Below are positions 17,163 through 25,899 of a stretch of DNA of 64,000 bases, piece by piece. The DNA lies in contig NZ_BEWB01000013.1 in assembly GCF_003112555.1 (NCBI RefSeq), positions 124,001 to 188,000 of the forward strand. The letters run 5' to 3'. Position 1 is the first letter of the stretch, and each line of letters opens with the position of its first letter. The notes beneath the pieces are model-generated. The model saw only the letters and a list, made by a program, of their open reading frames with translations. It was not told where the DNA came from and did no database searches. Position numbers and translations under genes: made by a program. Source of the stretch: Streptomyces coelicoflavus. GTDB taxonomy: Bacteria > Actinomycetota > Actinomycetes > Streptomycetales > Streptomycetaceae.

Positions 17163-17224
17163 GTCGCGTCCGCCGCCACCAGCCCTCGTAGGATCACGAG
17201 CGATCCGAGAATCCAGGAGCCCTC

Positions 17225-18436
17225 TTGAAGACGATCGACGAACTGCTCTCCGAAGGCGTTGCGGGCAAGCGCGTCTTCGTCCGCGCCGACCTGAACGTCC
17301 CGCTGGACGGCACCACCATCACCGACGACGGCCGCATCCGCGCCGTGGTGCCCACCGTCAAGGCGCTGGCCGACGCGGGCGCCCGCGTGATCGTGGCCTC
17401 GCACCTGGGCCGCCCCAAGGGTGCCCCGGACCCCGCCTTCTCCCTCGCCCCGGCCGCCGCCCGCCTCGGTGAACTGCTCGGCGCCGACGTCGCCTTCGCC
17501 GAGGACACGGTCGGCACCTCCGCCGAGGCCGTCGTCTCCGGCCTCGCCGACGGCGGCGTCGCCGTCATCGAGAACCTGCGCTTCAACGCCGGTGAGACCA
17601 GCAAGGACGACGCCGAGCGCGCCGCCTTCGCCGACAAGCTGGCCGGCCTCGCGGACGTCTACGTCGGTGACGGCTTCGGCGCGGTGCACCGCAAGCACGC
17701 CTCCGTCTTCGATCTGCCGAAGCGGCTCCCGCACTACGCCGGGTACCTCATCGCCACCGAGGTCGGCGTCCTCAAGAAGCTCACCGACGACGTCAAGCGC
17801 CCGTACGTGGTCGCCCTCGGCGGTGCCAAGGTCTCCGACAAGCTCGCCGTCATCGACCAGCTGCTCGGCAGGGCCGACCGGCTCCTCATCGGCGGCGGCA
17901 TGGCGTACACCTTCCTCAAGGCCAAGGGGTACGAGGTCGGCATCTCGCTGCTCCAGGAGGACCAGATCCCGGCGGTCCAGGAGTACATCGAGCGCGCCGA
18001 GAAGAACGGCGTCGAGCTGGTCCTGCCCGTCGACGTCCTGGTCGCGCCCGAGTTCCCGGACCTGAAGACGAAGGCCCCCGCCAACCCCACCACCGTCGCC
18101 GCGGACGCCATCCCGGCCGACCAGGAGGGTCTGGACATCGGTCCCGAGACCCGCAAGCTGTACGCATCGAAGCTCGCCGACGCCGGCACCGTCTTCTGGA
18201 ACGGTCCCATGGGCGTCTTCGAGCACCCCGACTACGCCGAGGGCACCAAAGCGGTCGCCCAGGCCCTCGTCGACGCCCCGGGCTTCACCGTGGTCGGCGG
18301 CGGCGACTCCGCCGCCGCCGTGCGCACGCTCGGCTTCGACGAGAACGCATTCGGCCACATCTCGACCGGCGGCGGCGCCTCCCTCGAATACCTCGAGGGC
18401 AAGACGCTCCCCGGCCTCGCCGCACTGGAGGACTGA
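17225..18436 (+). CDS. pgk: Phosphoglycerate kinase
   Basis: Transfers phosphate from 1,3-bisphosphoglycerate to ADP in glycolysis. The 403-residue protein has the N-terminal substrate motif RVFVRADLNVPLDG, the basic patch SHLGRPKG, and the C-terminal nucleotide-side GGGDSAAAV and ISTGGGASLEYLEG. The start is TTG at 17225, five bases after AGGAG; there is no better codon in frame. tpiA begins five bases after its stop, so the two are co-transcribed. Confidence 0.98.
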   Translation: MKTIDELLSEGVAGKRVFVRADLNVPLDGTTITDDGRIRAVVPTVKALADAGARVIVASHLGRPKGAPDPAFSLAPAAARLGELLGADVAFAEDTVGTSAEAVVSGLADGGVAVIENLRFNAGETSKDDAERAAFADKLAGLADVYVGDGFGAVHRKHASVFDLPKRLPHYAGYLIATEVGVLKKLTDDVKRPYVVALGGAKVSDKLAVIDQLLGRADRLLIGGGMAYTFLKAKGYEVGISLLQEDQIPAVQEYIERAEKNGVELVLPVDVLVAPEFPDLKTKAPANPTTVAADAIPADQEGLDIGPETRKLYASKLADAGTVFWNGPMGVFEHPDYAEGTKAVAQALVDAPGFTVVGGGDSAAAVRTLGFDENAFGHISTGGGASLEYLEGKTLPGLAALED

Positions 18437-18441
18437 CCCCG

Positions 18442-19218
18442 ATGACCACCCGCACGCCGCTGATGGCGGGCAACTGGAAGATGAACCTCAACCACCTCGA
18501 GGCCATCGCCCACGTCCAGAAGCTCGCCTTCGCCCTCGCGGACAAGGACTACGACGCCGTCGAGGTCGCCGTCCTCGCCCCCTTCACCGACCTGCGCTCC
18601 GTGCAGACCCTGGTCGACGGGGACAAGCTCAAGATCAAGTACGGTGCCCAGGACATCTCCGCGCACGACGGCGGCGCCTACACCGGCGAGATCTCGGGCC
18701 CGATGCTGGCCAAGCTGAAGTGCGCGTACGTGGCCGTCGGTCACTCCGAGCGCCGGCAGTACCACGCCGAGACCGACGAGATCGTGAACGCCAAGGTCAA
18801 GGCCGCCTACAAGCACGGTCTGACCCCGATCCTGTGCGTCGGCGAGGAGCTGGACGTCCGCGAGGCGGGCAACCACGTCGAGCACACCCTCGCCCAGGTC
18901 GAGGGCGGCCTGAAGGACCTTGCGGCCGAGCAGGCCGAGACCGTCGTGATCGCCTACGAGCCCGTGTGGGCCATCGGCACCGGCAAGGTCTGCGGCGCCG
19001 ACGACGCCCAGGAGGTCTGCGCGGCGATCCGCGGCAAGCTGGCCGAGCTGTACTCCCAGGAGCTGGCCGACCAGGTCCGCATCCAGTACGGCGGCTCCGT
19101 CAAGTCCGGCAACGTCGCCGAGATCATGGCGAAGCCCGACATCGACGGTGCCCTGGTGGGCGGCGCCTCGCTGGACTCGGACGAGTTCGTCAAGATCGTC
19201 CGCTTCCGCGACCAGTAG
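18442..19218 (+). CDS. tpiA: Triosephosphate isomerase
   Basis: Interconverts dihydroxyacetone phosphate and glyceraldehyde 3-phosphate. In the 258 residues the catalytic set is complete: K13 (GNWKMN), H101 (VGHSERR) and E173 in YEPVWAIGTG, with the phosphate loop IQYGGSVKSGN. It follows pgk with five bases between, and secG lies 136 bp downstream behind a hairpin and a possible promoter. Confidence 0.98.
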   Translation: MTTRTPLMAGNWKMNLNHLEAIAHVQKLAFALADKDYDAVEVAVLAPFTDLRSVQTLVDGDKLKIKYGAQDISAHDGGAYTGEISGPMLAKLKCAYVAVGHSERRQYHAETDEIVNAKVKAAYKHGLTPILCVGEELDVREAGNHVEHTLAQVEGGLKDLAAEQAETVVIAYEPVWAIGTGKVCGADDAQEVCAAIRGKLAELYSQELADQVRIQYGGSVKSGNVAEIMAKPDIDGALVGGASLDSDEFVKIVRFRDQ

Positions 19219-19285
19219 CCGGCGCGCTGGTCGGAAGGCAGATCGACCAGTGAGTATGCGCTAGCGGCGATACGTCGTACCCTTG

Positions 19286-19320
19286 CGGGGGCATGGTGGC
19301 CTGCTGTCACCGTGCCCCCG
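19286..19320 (+). terminator. Hairpin between tpiA and secG
   Basis: CGGGGGCA (19286-19293) pairs with TGCCCCCG (19313-19320), continued by GGTG with CACC inside. A TACCCT at 19279-19284 could be a -10 element just before it, so this may be either a tpiA terminator or a secG leader hairpin. Confidence 0.55.
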
Positions 19321-19354
19321 TCGTTCATCCGAATCCGAGGAAGTTGGTCCAGCC

Positions 19355-19591
19355 GTGGTTTTGGGGTTCTCGATCGCCCTGATCGTCTTCAGCCTGCTGC
19401 TGATGCTGCTGGTGCTGATGCACAAGGGGAAGGGCGGCGGTCTCTCCGACATGTTCGGTGGCGGCATGCAGTCGTCCGTCGGCGGCTCCTCGGTCGCCGA
19501 GCGCAACCTCGACCGGATCACCGTGGTGGTCGGTCTGGCCTGGTTCGCGTGCATCATGGTGCTCGGCCTGCTCCTGAAGGCCAACAACTGA
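19355..19591 (+). CDS. secG: Preprotein translocase subunit SecG
   Basis: Small membrane subunit of the SecYEG channel, 78 residues with two transmembrane helices (VLGFSIALIVFSLLLMLLVL and the C-terminal ITVVVGLAWFACIMVLGLLL) joined by a Gly-rich cytoplasmic loop HKGKGGGLSDMFGGG, the family hallmark. I start at the GTG at 19355, following GAGGAAG by about 12 bases; the longer frame to 19283 would add a non-conserved Arg/Ser segment encoded by the leader hairpin. Confidence 0.95.
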   Translation: MVLGFSIALIVFSLLLMLLVLMHKGKGGGLSDMFGGGMQSSVGGSSVAERNLDRITVVVGLAWFACIMVLGLLLKANN

Positions 19592-19627
19592 CCGGTCGCG
19601 TCGACCCGTCACACACTTGTGCACGTA

Positions 19628-19676
19628 AAGCCCCATGTCCGGTACGCGCCTCGGCGCGCCGCCTATCATGGGGCTT
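19628..19676 (+). terminator. Terminator after secG
   Basis: AAGCCCCATG (19628-19637) pairs perfectly with CATGGGGCTT (19667-19676); the loop contains a second small GC hairpin. Confidence 0.75.
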
Positions 19677-19750
19677 GCGTCTGTGCACTGGAGCTTGTAA
19701 CTCCAAATACTGGACGCGCGTTGGGCCTTACGTAGACTGAGGCGCTCGCA

Positions 19751-19777
19751 GCGAAGCGAAACGCCGACTCGCTTCGC
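19751..19777 (+). other. Leader hairpin before the RbpA-like gene
   Basis: GCGAAGCG (19751-19758) pairs with CGCTTCGC (19770-19777) about 15 bases before the ribosome-binding site. It may shape the leader of the RbpA-like mRNA; its purpose is unknown. Confidence 0.5.
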
Positions 19778-19804
19778 GGCACCATCACGCAGGGAGTTAC
19801 GACC

Positions 19805-20140
19805 GTGGCAAGTGGCAACGCGATCCGGGGAAGCCGGGTCGGGGCGGGGCCGATGGGCGAGGCCGAGCGCGGCGAGTCCGCGCCGCGTCTGCGCATCTCC
19901 TTCTGGTGCTCCAACGGACACGAGACACAGCCGAGCTTCGCGAGCGACGCCCAGGTCCCGGAGACCTGGGACTGCCCGCGCTGCGGCTTCCCCGCCGGAC
20001 AGGACCGGGACAATCCGCCGGACCCGCCCCGCACCGAGCCCTACAAGACCCACCTCGCGTACGTGCGCGAGCGCCGCAGCGACGCGGACGGCGAGGCGAT
20101 CCTCGCCGAGGCACTCGCCAAACTGCGCGGCGAGATCTAG
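19805..20140 (+). CDS. RbpA-family RNA polymerase-binding protein (second copy type)
   Basis: Actinobacterial RNA polymerase-binding protein of 111 residues. RbpA proteins bind beta' and group I/II sigma factors and stabilise the open complex. The zinc-binding pattern is intact: C-x3-H (WCSNGH) followed by CPRC, spaced as in RbpA, with the RPP-like linker and a C-terminal helix (DGEAILAEALAKLRGEI) where RbpA has its sigma-interacting helix. The N-terminus contains the basic RGSRVG matching RGTRLV of RbpA. Sequence is clearly diverged from the canonical RbpA, so I take it as the paralogue. The GTG at 19805 follows GGAG. The gene stands alone with its own leader. Confidence 0.85.
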   Translation: MASGNAIRGSRVGAGPMGEAERGESAPRLRISFWCSNGHETQPSFASDAQVPETWDCPRCGFPAGQDRDNPPDPPRTEPYKTHLAYVRERRSDADGEAILAEALAKLRGEI

Positions 20141-20274
20141 CTCCGTACACCGTCGGTCTCCGCCTCCGTCGGTTTCCGATTCGGTCGGTCGCCTTCACTC
20201 CTGATCACTTAGGTTGGAACAGCTGTACAGCCGGGACAGCTGGGACATCTCAAGGAAGAAGGCTGACGTCCGAC

Positions 20275-21927
20275 ATGAACGCAGACGGTCGTACCAGGCT
20301 CCACCAGACGCCCGAATGGGCCGCGCTGGCCAAGCACCGCGAGCAGCTCGGCCAGGTGCGGCTGCGTGAGCTGTTCGCCGCCGCCCCGGGGCGCGGCACC
20401 GGCTGGACGCTTCGCGTGGGCGACCTGTACGTCGACTACTCGAAGCACCTCGTCACCGACGAGACGCTGGCCCTGCTCCAGGAACTGGCCGCCGCGACCG
20501 ACGTGTTCGGGCTGCGCGACGCGATGTTCCGCGGTGAGCGCATCAACATCACCGAGGACCGGGCCGTCCTGCACACGGCGCTGCGGGCCCCGCGCGACGC
20601 GGTGATCGAGGTCGACGGCGAGAACGTCGTCCCGAAGGTGCACGCCGTGCTCGACAAGATGGCCGGCTTCGCCGACCGGGTCCGCTCCGGCGAGTGGACC
20701 GGCCACACCGGCCGGCGTATCAGGAACGTCGTCAACATCGGCATCGGCGGCTCCGACCTGGGCCCCGCGATGGCCTACGAGGCGCTGCGCGCCTTCACCG
20801 ACCGCTCGCTCACGGTCCGCTTCGTCTCCAACGTGGACGGCGCCGACCTGCACGAGGCGGTCCGCGACCTGGACCCGGCCGAGACCCTGTTCGTCATCGC
20901 CTCCAAGACCTTCACCACGATCGAGACGGTCACCAACGCCACCTCGGCCCGGACCTGGCTGCTCGAGACCCTCGGTGACGACGCCGCGGTCGCCCGGCAC
21001 TTCGTGGCCCTGTCGACGAACGCCGAGAAGGTCACGGACTTCGGCATCGACACGGCGAACATGTTCGAGTTCTGGGACTGGGTTGGCGGCCGGTACTCCT
21101 TCGACTCGGCGATCGGGCTGTCCCTGATGATCGCCATCGGCCCGGACCGCTTCCGGGAGATGCTGGACGGCTTCCACCTCGTCGACGAGCACTTCCGCAC
21201 CGCCCCCGCCGAGTCCAACGTCCCGTTGCTGATGGGGCTGTTGGGCGTCTGGTACGGCGACTTCCTGGGCGCGCAGTCGCACGCGGTGCTGCCGTACTCG
21301 CACTACCTGTCGAAGTTCACGGCGTACCTCCAGCAGCTGGACATGGAGTCCAACGGCAAGTCCGTCGACCGGGACGGGAATCCGGTGGAGTGGCAGACGG
21401 GGCCGGTGGTGTGGGGTACGCCGGGCACCAACGGGCAGCACGCGTACTACCAGCTGATCCACCAGGGTACGAAGCTGATCCCGGCGGACTTCATCGGCTT
21501 CGCGCGGCCGGTGGGTGAGCTGAGCGACGAACTGAAGGCCCAGCACGACCTGCTGATGGCCAACTTCTTCGCCCAGACCCAGGCCCTGGCCTTCGGCAAG
21601 ACCCCGGACGAGGTGCGCGCGGAGGGCGTGCCCGAGGAACTGGTCCCGCACAAGACCTTCCGAGGCGACCACCCCACCACCACGATCCTGGCCCGCGAGC
21701 TGACCCCGTCGGTGCTCGGACAGCTCGTCGCCCTCTACGAGCACAAGGTGTTCGTACAGGGCGCGGTCTGGAACATCGACTCCTTCGACCAGTGGGGCGT
21801 CGAGCTCGGCAAGGTGCTCGCCAAGCGCGTCGAACCGGCCCTGACCGAGGGCGCCGAGGTGCCCGGCCTGGACGCCTCCACCGAGGCGCTGGTCGCCGCC
21901 TACCGGGAGCTGCGCGACCGGCAGTGA
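20275..21927 (+). CDS. pgi: Glucose-6-phosphate isomerase
   Basis: Interconverts glucose 6-phosphate and fructose 6-phosphate, joining glycolysis with the pentose phosphate genes found further on. The 550-residue protein has the PGI signatures VNIGIGGSDLGP, SKTFTTIETVTNA and GTNGQHAYYQLIHQG. The ATG at 20275 has AAGGAAG some 17 bases before it, a long spacing. The upstream 130 bp contain a possible -10 TAGGTT (20212-20217) and a repeated GGGACAGCTGGGACA-like stretch around the palindrome ACAGCTGT. Confidence 0.97.
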   Translation: MNADGRTRLHQTPEWAALAKHREQLGQVRLRELFAAAPGRGTGWTLRVGDLYVDYSKHLVTDETLALLQELAAATDVFGLRDAMFRGERINITEDRAVLHTALRAPRDAVIEVDGENVVPKVHAVLDKMAGFADRVRSGEWTGHTGRRIRNVVNIGIGGSDLGPAMAYEALRAFTDRSLTVRFVSNVDGADLHEAVRDLDPAETLFVIASKTFTTIETVTNATSARTWLLETLGDDAAVARHFVALSTNAEKVTDFGIDTANMFEFWDWVGGRYSFDSAIGLSLMIAIGPDRFREMLDGFHLVDEHFRTAPAESNVPLLMGLLGVWYGDFLGAQSHAVLPYSHYLSKFTAYLQQLDMESNGKSVDRDGNPVEWQTGPVVWGTPGTNGQHAYYQLIHQGTKLIPADFIGFARPVGELSDELKAQHDLLMANFFAQTQALAFGKTPDEVRAEGVPEELVPHKTFRGDHPTTTILARELTPSVLGQLVALYEHKVFVQGAVWNIDSFDQWGVELGKVLAKRVEPALTEGAEVPGLDASTEALVAAYRELRDRQ

Positions 21928-21981
21928 GGAACCGGCGCGGTGGTCGGACTGGGGGCTGCCAGGGGTGGCCGGAGCGGTTCC
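21928..21981. terminator. Possible bidirectional terminator after pgi
   Basis: GGAACCG (21928-21934) matches CGGTTCC (21975-21981) across a 40-base loop between two converging genes. The long loop makes this weak. Confidence 0.35.
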
Positions 21982-21983
21982 GG

Positions 21984-24410
21984 TCAGGCCACCGCGCTCA
22001 GCGTGTCCGCGAGGCGGCGCCGGGCCGCCCGGGCCGACGGCACCGCGGCCAGCGCCGCCGCACCGAGCACGGCCGCCGCGCCCACGGCCACCAGGAGACC
22101 GGCGGAGGGCGCCCGGGCGATCCCCGCGCCGATGCCGCTGGAGGCGCCCTGGGCGTCGATCAGCCAGTGGGCGAGCGGCAGCCCGAGGGCGGCGGCGAGG
22201 AGCACGGCCGCCAGGGCCGTGCAGCCCGTGGCCGTGACGGTGATGCCGGTGATCTGGCGCGGGGAGAGCCCGATCGCCTTGAGGGCGAGCAGGTCCCGTT
22301 CGCCCTCCCGGACGGTGCCGCCGATGGCGGTGAGCAGTTCGATCAGCCCGACGAGCGCGAGGACGGCCACCAGTCCGAGGACGACTCCGCGCAGCGGGGA
22401 GAGCCCGTCGGCCGGGTTCGCCACGGCATGCACGTCGAGCCGGCCCTGCCCGGCCTCGGCGAGCCGCCCGGCGACCTCGTCCGGATCGGCGCCCGCGTGC
22501 AGACGCAGCTGGTAGAGGGCCGGCTCGAGCCGCGGATCGTTCTCCCGGAGAGTGTCCAGGGAGGTCGAGACGACTCGGCCGGCGTTCTCCGGTTCGATGC
22601 TGCGGCCCACGATGTGCAGGATCTGCGGCCGGTCGCCGACGGTCATCCGCACCCAGTCGCCGACCTCCACCTCCAGCAGGTCAAGCAGCCCCTGCCCGGC
22701 CACCGCCTCGTCCGGTCCGTGCGCGCGGCGGCCCTCGGCCAGGGCGTACGGGTAGGGGTCCTCGCGGGTGCCGAGTCCGCGCAGCGCGATCGTGGCGGTC
22801 TGCCCCGGCACCAGGGCGGCCACCTCGACACCCGGGTAGGCGGCGGCTACCCCGGGGTCGTGCTCCAGCAGGGCCCGGGTGTTCCGGTCACCGGCGTCGG
22901 CGTCCACGCGGACGGTCAGCGCGGTCGGCAGGCCGATCTCCTCGGGCCGGCTGTGGAAGCGGTCGATGGTGGTCCACGCGCTCATCGCCACCACGATCAG
23001 CAGCAGCGGCAGCGTGAGCCGGGCCACCGTCGCGAACGAGCGCGGGCGGCGGGCGAACGCCTTGTGCCAGCCGAGCACGAGCGCGGGCGGCACGCGTACC
23101 TCCAGTTCGCGCACGCCGGGCGACGCCTCGGCACCCGGTGCACCGGCTCCGCCGGAACCCCGAACCCCACGCGCCCGTACATCACGCCCTCGTACACCAC
23201 GCGCCCCTGTCCGGACTCCCGCCGGCACCCGGAACACCCGCAGCCCCAGCACCCGCCGAGCCGCCCCGGACAGCCCGCCGCCCTGCGCCCCCGCCGGGCG
23301 CGGCAGCGGAACCGGCGGCACCCGGCCCGCCCGCCACGCCGCGAGGCCGGTGGTGGCGCCGATGAACAGCACCGCGCACGCCGGTACGACGAACAGCGCC
23401 ACCGTGTGCTCGGGCAACCCCTGCCACACCCCGACCGCGTCCCCGAGCCGCCCCGGCACCCGGCTGCCGAGGGCCTGGGTGAGCCCGGCGGCGGCCACCG
23501 CGCCGAGCAGCGCGTAGGCGAGGTGCTGGAGCAGGAAGACCCGCACGACCTGGCCCGGCGTGAAGCCGATCGCCTTCAGCACGGAGATGTCCCGCAGATG
23601 ACCGCGGATCCGGGTGCCGATCGCCCCGTGCACCGCCAGCCCCGCGGCGAGCAGCGCGCCCAGTCCGAACAGGCCGAGGACCTGACCGAGCAGCCGGTTG
23701 TCGCCCTGCGCCTCCGCGCGGGCCTGCTCCCAGGTGGAGACCTGCCCGATCGCCCCGGCGCCCAGCACGGTCACCGCCCGCTGCACGGCGTAGTCCGTCT
23801 CCCCGGGATCGGTCAGCCGCAGGCCGATCACCTGACCGCCCGGGTCGGGCACCGCGGCCGGCGGCGCCCACACCAGGCCCGGCTGCTCGCCCGGCCGGTA
23901 GCGGCGTTCGGGGCTGTCGGCGATGCCGAGCACCGTGAGGGTCCGCGGGGTGCCGGGCAGGGTGAGGATGTCGCCGGGCTGGGCCAGCAGCGCGCGGGCG
24001 AGGTGGCTCTCCAGGACCACCCCGTCGGGTTCGTCGGCGTCGAGCCAATGCCCGGCGGTGAGCAGCGGGCGCCCCACGTCGGGCTCCTCGCCGGTGCCGC
24101 GCAGTTCGACGGAGGCCCGGGTGCCGCGTACGGCGACGGTCGCGGAGGCCGTGGGATAGGGGCCGGCGACGGACTGGACGCCGTCCAGCGCGGCCAGCTC
24201 GCCGGGGTCGGCGGCACGGTCGGTGTGCAGCCAGACGTGGGCGCCGCGGGCCTGCGTGAAGACCCGCTGCCAGGGGTTGGTCGCGTACCCGAACAGGGCC
24301 GCGGCCAGCAGCAGCGACGCGACGATCCCGGCGGTCGCCAGGACGAGGAACAGCGCCTCGCCCCGGTGCGTGCGCAGATCGGAGTGGGCCCAGCGCAGGG
24401 TCGCTCGCAC
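21984..24410 (-). CDS. FtsX-type ABC transporter permease
   Basis: Large membrane protein (808 residues) of the MacB/FtsX permease superfamily, the membrane part of an exporter or lipoprotein-handling ABC system. It begins with a transmembrane helix (ALFLVLATAGIVASLLLAAA), then a long extracellular region and three helices, and the pattern repeats: helix near residue 480, extracellular domain, three C-terminal helices (VVLGLVAVLALVGLIELL onward). Both FtsX blocks carry the DISVLKAIGFTPGQ / DLLALKAIGLSPRQ coupling motif. A Gly/Arg/Ala-rich linker (about residues 395-435) of low complexity joins the halves. The GTG at 24410 follows GGAGGG. The ABC ATPase gene lies 50 bp upstream. Confidence 0.9.
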   Translation of the reverse strand: MRATLRWAHSDLRTHRGEALFLVLATAGIVASLLLAAALFGYATNPWQRVFTQARGAHVWLHTDRAADPGELAALDGVQSVAGPYPTASATVAVRGTRASVELRGTGEEPDVGRPLLTAGHWLDADEPDGVVLESHLARALLAQPGDILTLPGTPRTLTVLGIADSPERRYRPGEQPGLVWAPPAAVPDPGGQVIGLRLTDPGETDYAVQRAVTVLGAGAIGQVSTWEQARAEAQGDNRLLGQVLGLFGLGALLAAGLAVHGAIGTRIRGHLRDISVLKAIGFTPGQVVRVFLLQHLAYALLGAVAAAGLTQALGSRVPGRLGDAVGVWQGLPEHTVALFVVPACAVLFIGATTGLAAWRAGRVPPVPLPRPAGAQGGGLSGAARRVLGLRVFRVPAGVRTGARGVRGRDVRARGVRGSGGAGAPGAEASPGVRELEVRVPPALVLGWHKAFARRPRSFATVARLTLPLLLIVVAMSAWTTIDRFHSRPEEIGLPTALTVRVDADAGDRNTRALLEHDPGVAAAYPGVEVAALVPGQTATIALRGLGTREDPYPYALAEGRRAHGPDEAVAGQGLLDLLEVEVGDWVRMTVGDRPQILHIVGRSIEPENAGRVVSTSLDTLRENDPRLEPALYQLRLHAGADPDEVAGRLAEAGQGRLDVHAVANPADGLSPLRGVVLGLVAVLALVGLIELLTAIGGTVREGERDLLALKAIGLSPRQITGITVTATGCTALAAVLLAAALGLPLAHWLIDAQGASSGIGAGIARAPSAGLLVAVGAAAVLGAAALAAVPSARAARRRLADTLSAVA

Positions 24411-24460
24411 GGCCTCAGCCCTCCGGTGCGCGGTGCGCGCGGTGGTCGTACGCCCGCATG

Positions 24461-25228
24461 TCAGTCCTTGAGTTCCAGGACGGCGGACGCCCCGGGACGG
24501 CGGCGCGGTGGCGTCGCGGCGTCCAGCTCGGCGTCGTCGGCTATCCGCCCGTCGAAGAAACTGATCACCCGGTCGGCGGCGCTGGCGAGCCGCGCGTCAT
24601 GGGTGACCAGCAGGATCGTCTGGCCCCGCTGGTGGAAGCGGGACAGCAGCCGCATCACCTCGCGGGTGCCCTTGCCGTCCAGGCTGCCCGCGGGTTCGTC
24701 CGCCAGCAGCAGCGGCGGATGGTTGACCAGCGCCCGGGCGAGCGCGACCCGCTGCTGCTCGCCGCCGGACAGCTCACCGGGCATGCTGCGCTCCTTGCCC
24801 GTCAGGCCCAGCTCGGCCAGCAGCTCCGCCCGCTCGGCGCGCGCCCGCTTCGGCGGCAGCCCGGCGAGCAGGGCGGGCAGCTCCACGTTGTCGGCGACGG
24901 ACAGGTCGGAGACCAGGTTGAAGAACTGGAAGACGATCCCGATCCGCTTCCGACGCTCGACCGCCCAGCGTTTCTCGCTGTACGCGTCCGTGCACGCGCC
25001 GTCCAGCCACAGGCTGCCCGCGTCCGGCCGCTGGAGCCCGCCGAGCAGGTGCAGCAGCGTCGACTTCCCGGCACCGGACGGCCCGGTGACCGCCACGAAC
25101 TCGCCGCGCCGCACGGTCAGGTCCACCCCGCGCACGGCGTGCGCGGGGGCGCCCTCACCGCGGTGCGTCTTGACCAGGCCCTCGGCGCGCAGCACGGGAG
25201 CGGGGCCGGCACTCGTCCCAGCGCTCAC
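24461..25228 (-). CDS. ABC transporter ATP-binding protein (MacB/LolD type)
   Basis: ATPase of 255 residues partnering the FtsX permease downstream. Walker A GPSGAGKST, Q-loop IVFQFFNL, signature LSGGEQQRVALARAL, Walker B LLLADEPAGSLD and the switch His in VTHDARL are all intact. The sequence FNLVSDLSVADNVELPALL is typical of the MacB/LolD class. The GTG at 25228 overlaps the PadR stop codon (GTGA) behind GGAGGAGCTGGA, so the regulator and ATPase are coupled. Confidence 0.94.
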   Translation of the reverse strand: MSAGTSAGPAPVLRAEGLVKTHRGEGAPAHAVRGVDLTVRRGEFVAVTGPSGAGKSTLLHLLGGLQRPDAGSLWLDGACTDAYSEKRWAVERRKRIGIVFQFFNLVSDLSVADNVELPALLAGLPPKRARAERAELLAELGLTGKERSMPGELSGGEQQRVALARALVNHPPLLLADEPAGSLDGKGTREVMRLLSRFHQRGQTILLVTHDARLASAADRVISFFDGRIADDAELDAATPPRRRPGASAVLELKD

Positions 25229-25740
25229 TCCAGCTCCTCCAGCTCTTCCTGGCACCGTTCCAGCCAGTCGAGGTCGGCCTGGAGGTGCAGCATCGCGCCC
25301 TCGATGAGGAGGTGGGCGACGCGGTTGTCCCGGTCTTCGGCGGCGGCCAGTTTCGACAGCTGCCGCATCGTGTTCAGGTACTGGCGCCGCTGCTTGTTGA
25401 TCAGGGCGATCTGGTCGGCGAGCCCGGTCTGCGGAGCCAGGGCGAGCTTCATGAAGAACTCGTCGCGCACCCGCGGCTCGTCCGTCGTCTCCTCGTACCA
25501 GGCCCGCAGCTCGTCGCGCCCGGCGTCGGTGAGGTGGTAGACCTTCTTGTTGGGCCGGCTCGACTGCTCGATGTCCTCGCCCTCGATCAGTCCCGTCTTC
25601 TCGAGACGGCCGAGGGTGACGTAGATCTGGCCGACGTTCGGCTGAGGGTACGCGGAGCCCAGCAGTTGCTCAAGGTCCTGCTTCAGCTCGTAGCCGTGGG
25701 CCGGACCGCGGGCCAGGAGAGCCAGGAGGTGCAGGCGCAC
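25225..25740 (-). CDS. PadR-family transcriptional regulator
   Basis: Winged-helix repressor of 171 residues. The PadR fold is clear from LALLARGPAHGYELKQDLE and GQIYVTLGRLEKTGLIEGE, followed by the wing (KKVYHLTDAGRDEL) and a C-terminal dimerising coiled coil rich in Glu/Leu. The GTG at 25740 directly follows an in-frame TGA, so it is the earliest possible start. It heads the operon with the ABC exporter, the usual arrangement of PadR regulators with drug or peptide exporters. An inverted repeat at 25801-25815 in its upstream region is the likely operator. Confidence 0.92.
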   Translation of the reverse strand: MRLHLLALLARGPAHGYELKQDLEQLLGSAYPQPNVGQIYVTLGRLEKTGLIEGEDIEQSSRPNKKVYHLTDAGRDELRAWYEETTDEPRVRDEFFMKLALAPQTGLADQIALINKQRRQYLNTMRQLSKLAAAEDRDNRVAHLLIEGAMLHLQADLDWLERCQEELEELE

Positions 25741-25800
25741 TCAGCCGTCCTCCCGCTTCTGTTCGAGTCCCCGGATGTGCTCCAGGCCCTAGTATCGCGC

Positions 25801-25815
25801 ATACCTAACAGGTAT
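25801..25815. promoter_or_regulatory. Inverted repeat in the PadR / binding-protein divergent promoter
   Basis: ATACCT-AAC-AGGTAT, perfect 6-bp arms, lies between the divergent PadR operon and solute-binding protein gene. Its core TACCTAACA recurs at 27191-27199 (inverted) and 27305-27313. Confidence 0.7.
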
Positions 25816-25899
25816 ACATGGCCTCTGACCGGGACGAGGACGCCCGGTGCCGGTGCGAGCCAGTGAGCCCGGTGTACGAGGGTGTACAGGGAGGAACCT

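Noticed and set aside
20366..21218. Short frames in pgi on both strands
   Set aside because: Ser/Arg/Pro-rich or Asp/Val-rich frames shadowing the isomerase gene; no independent coding signal.
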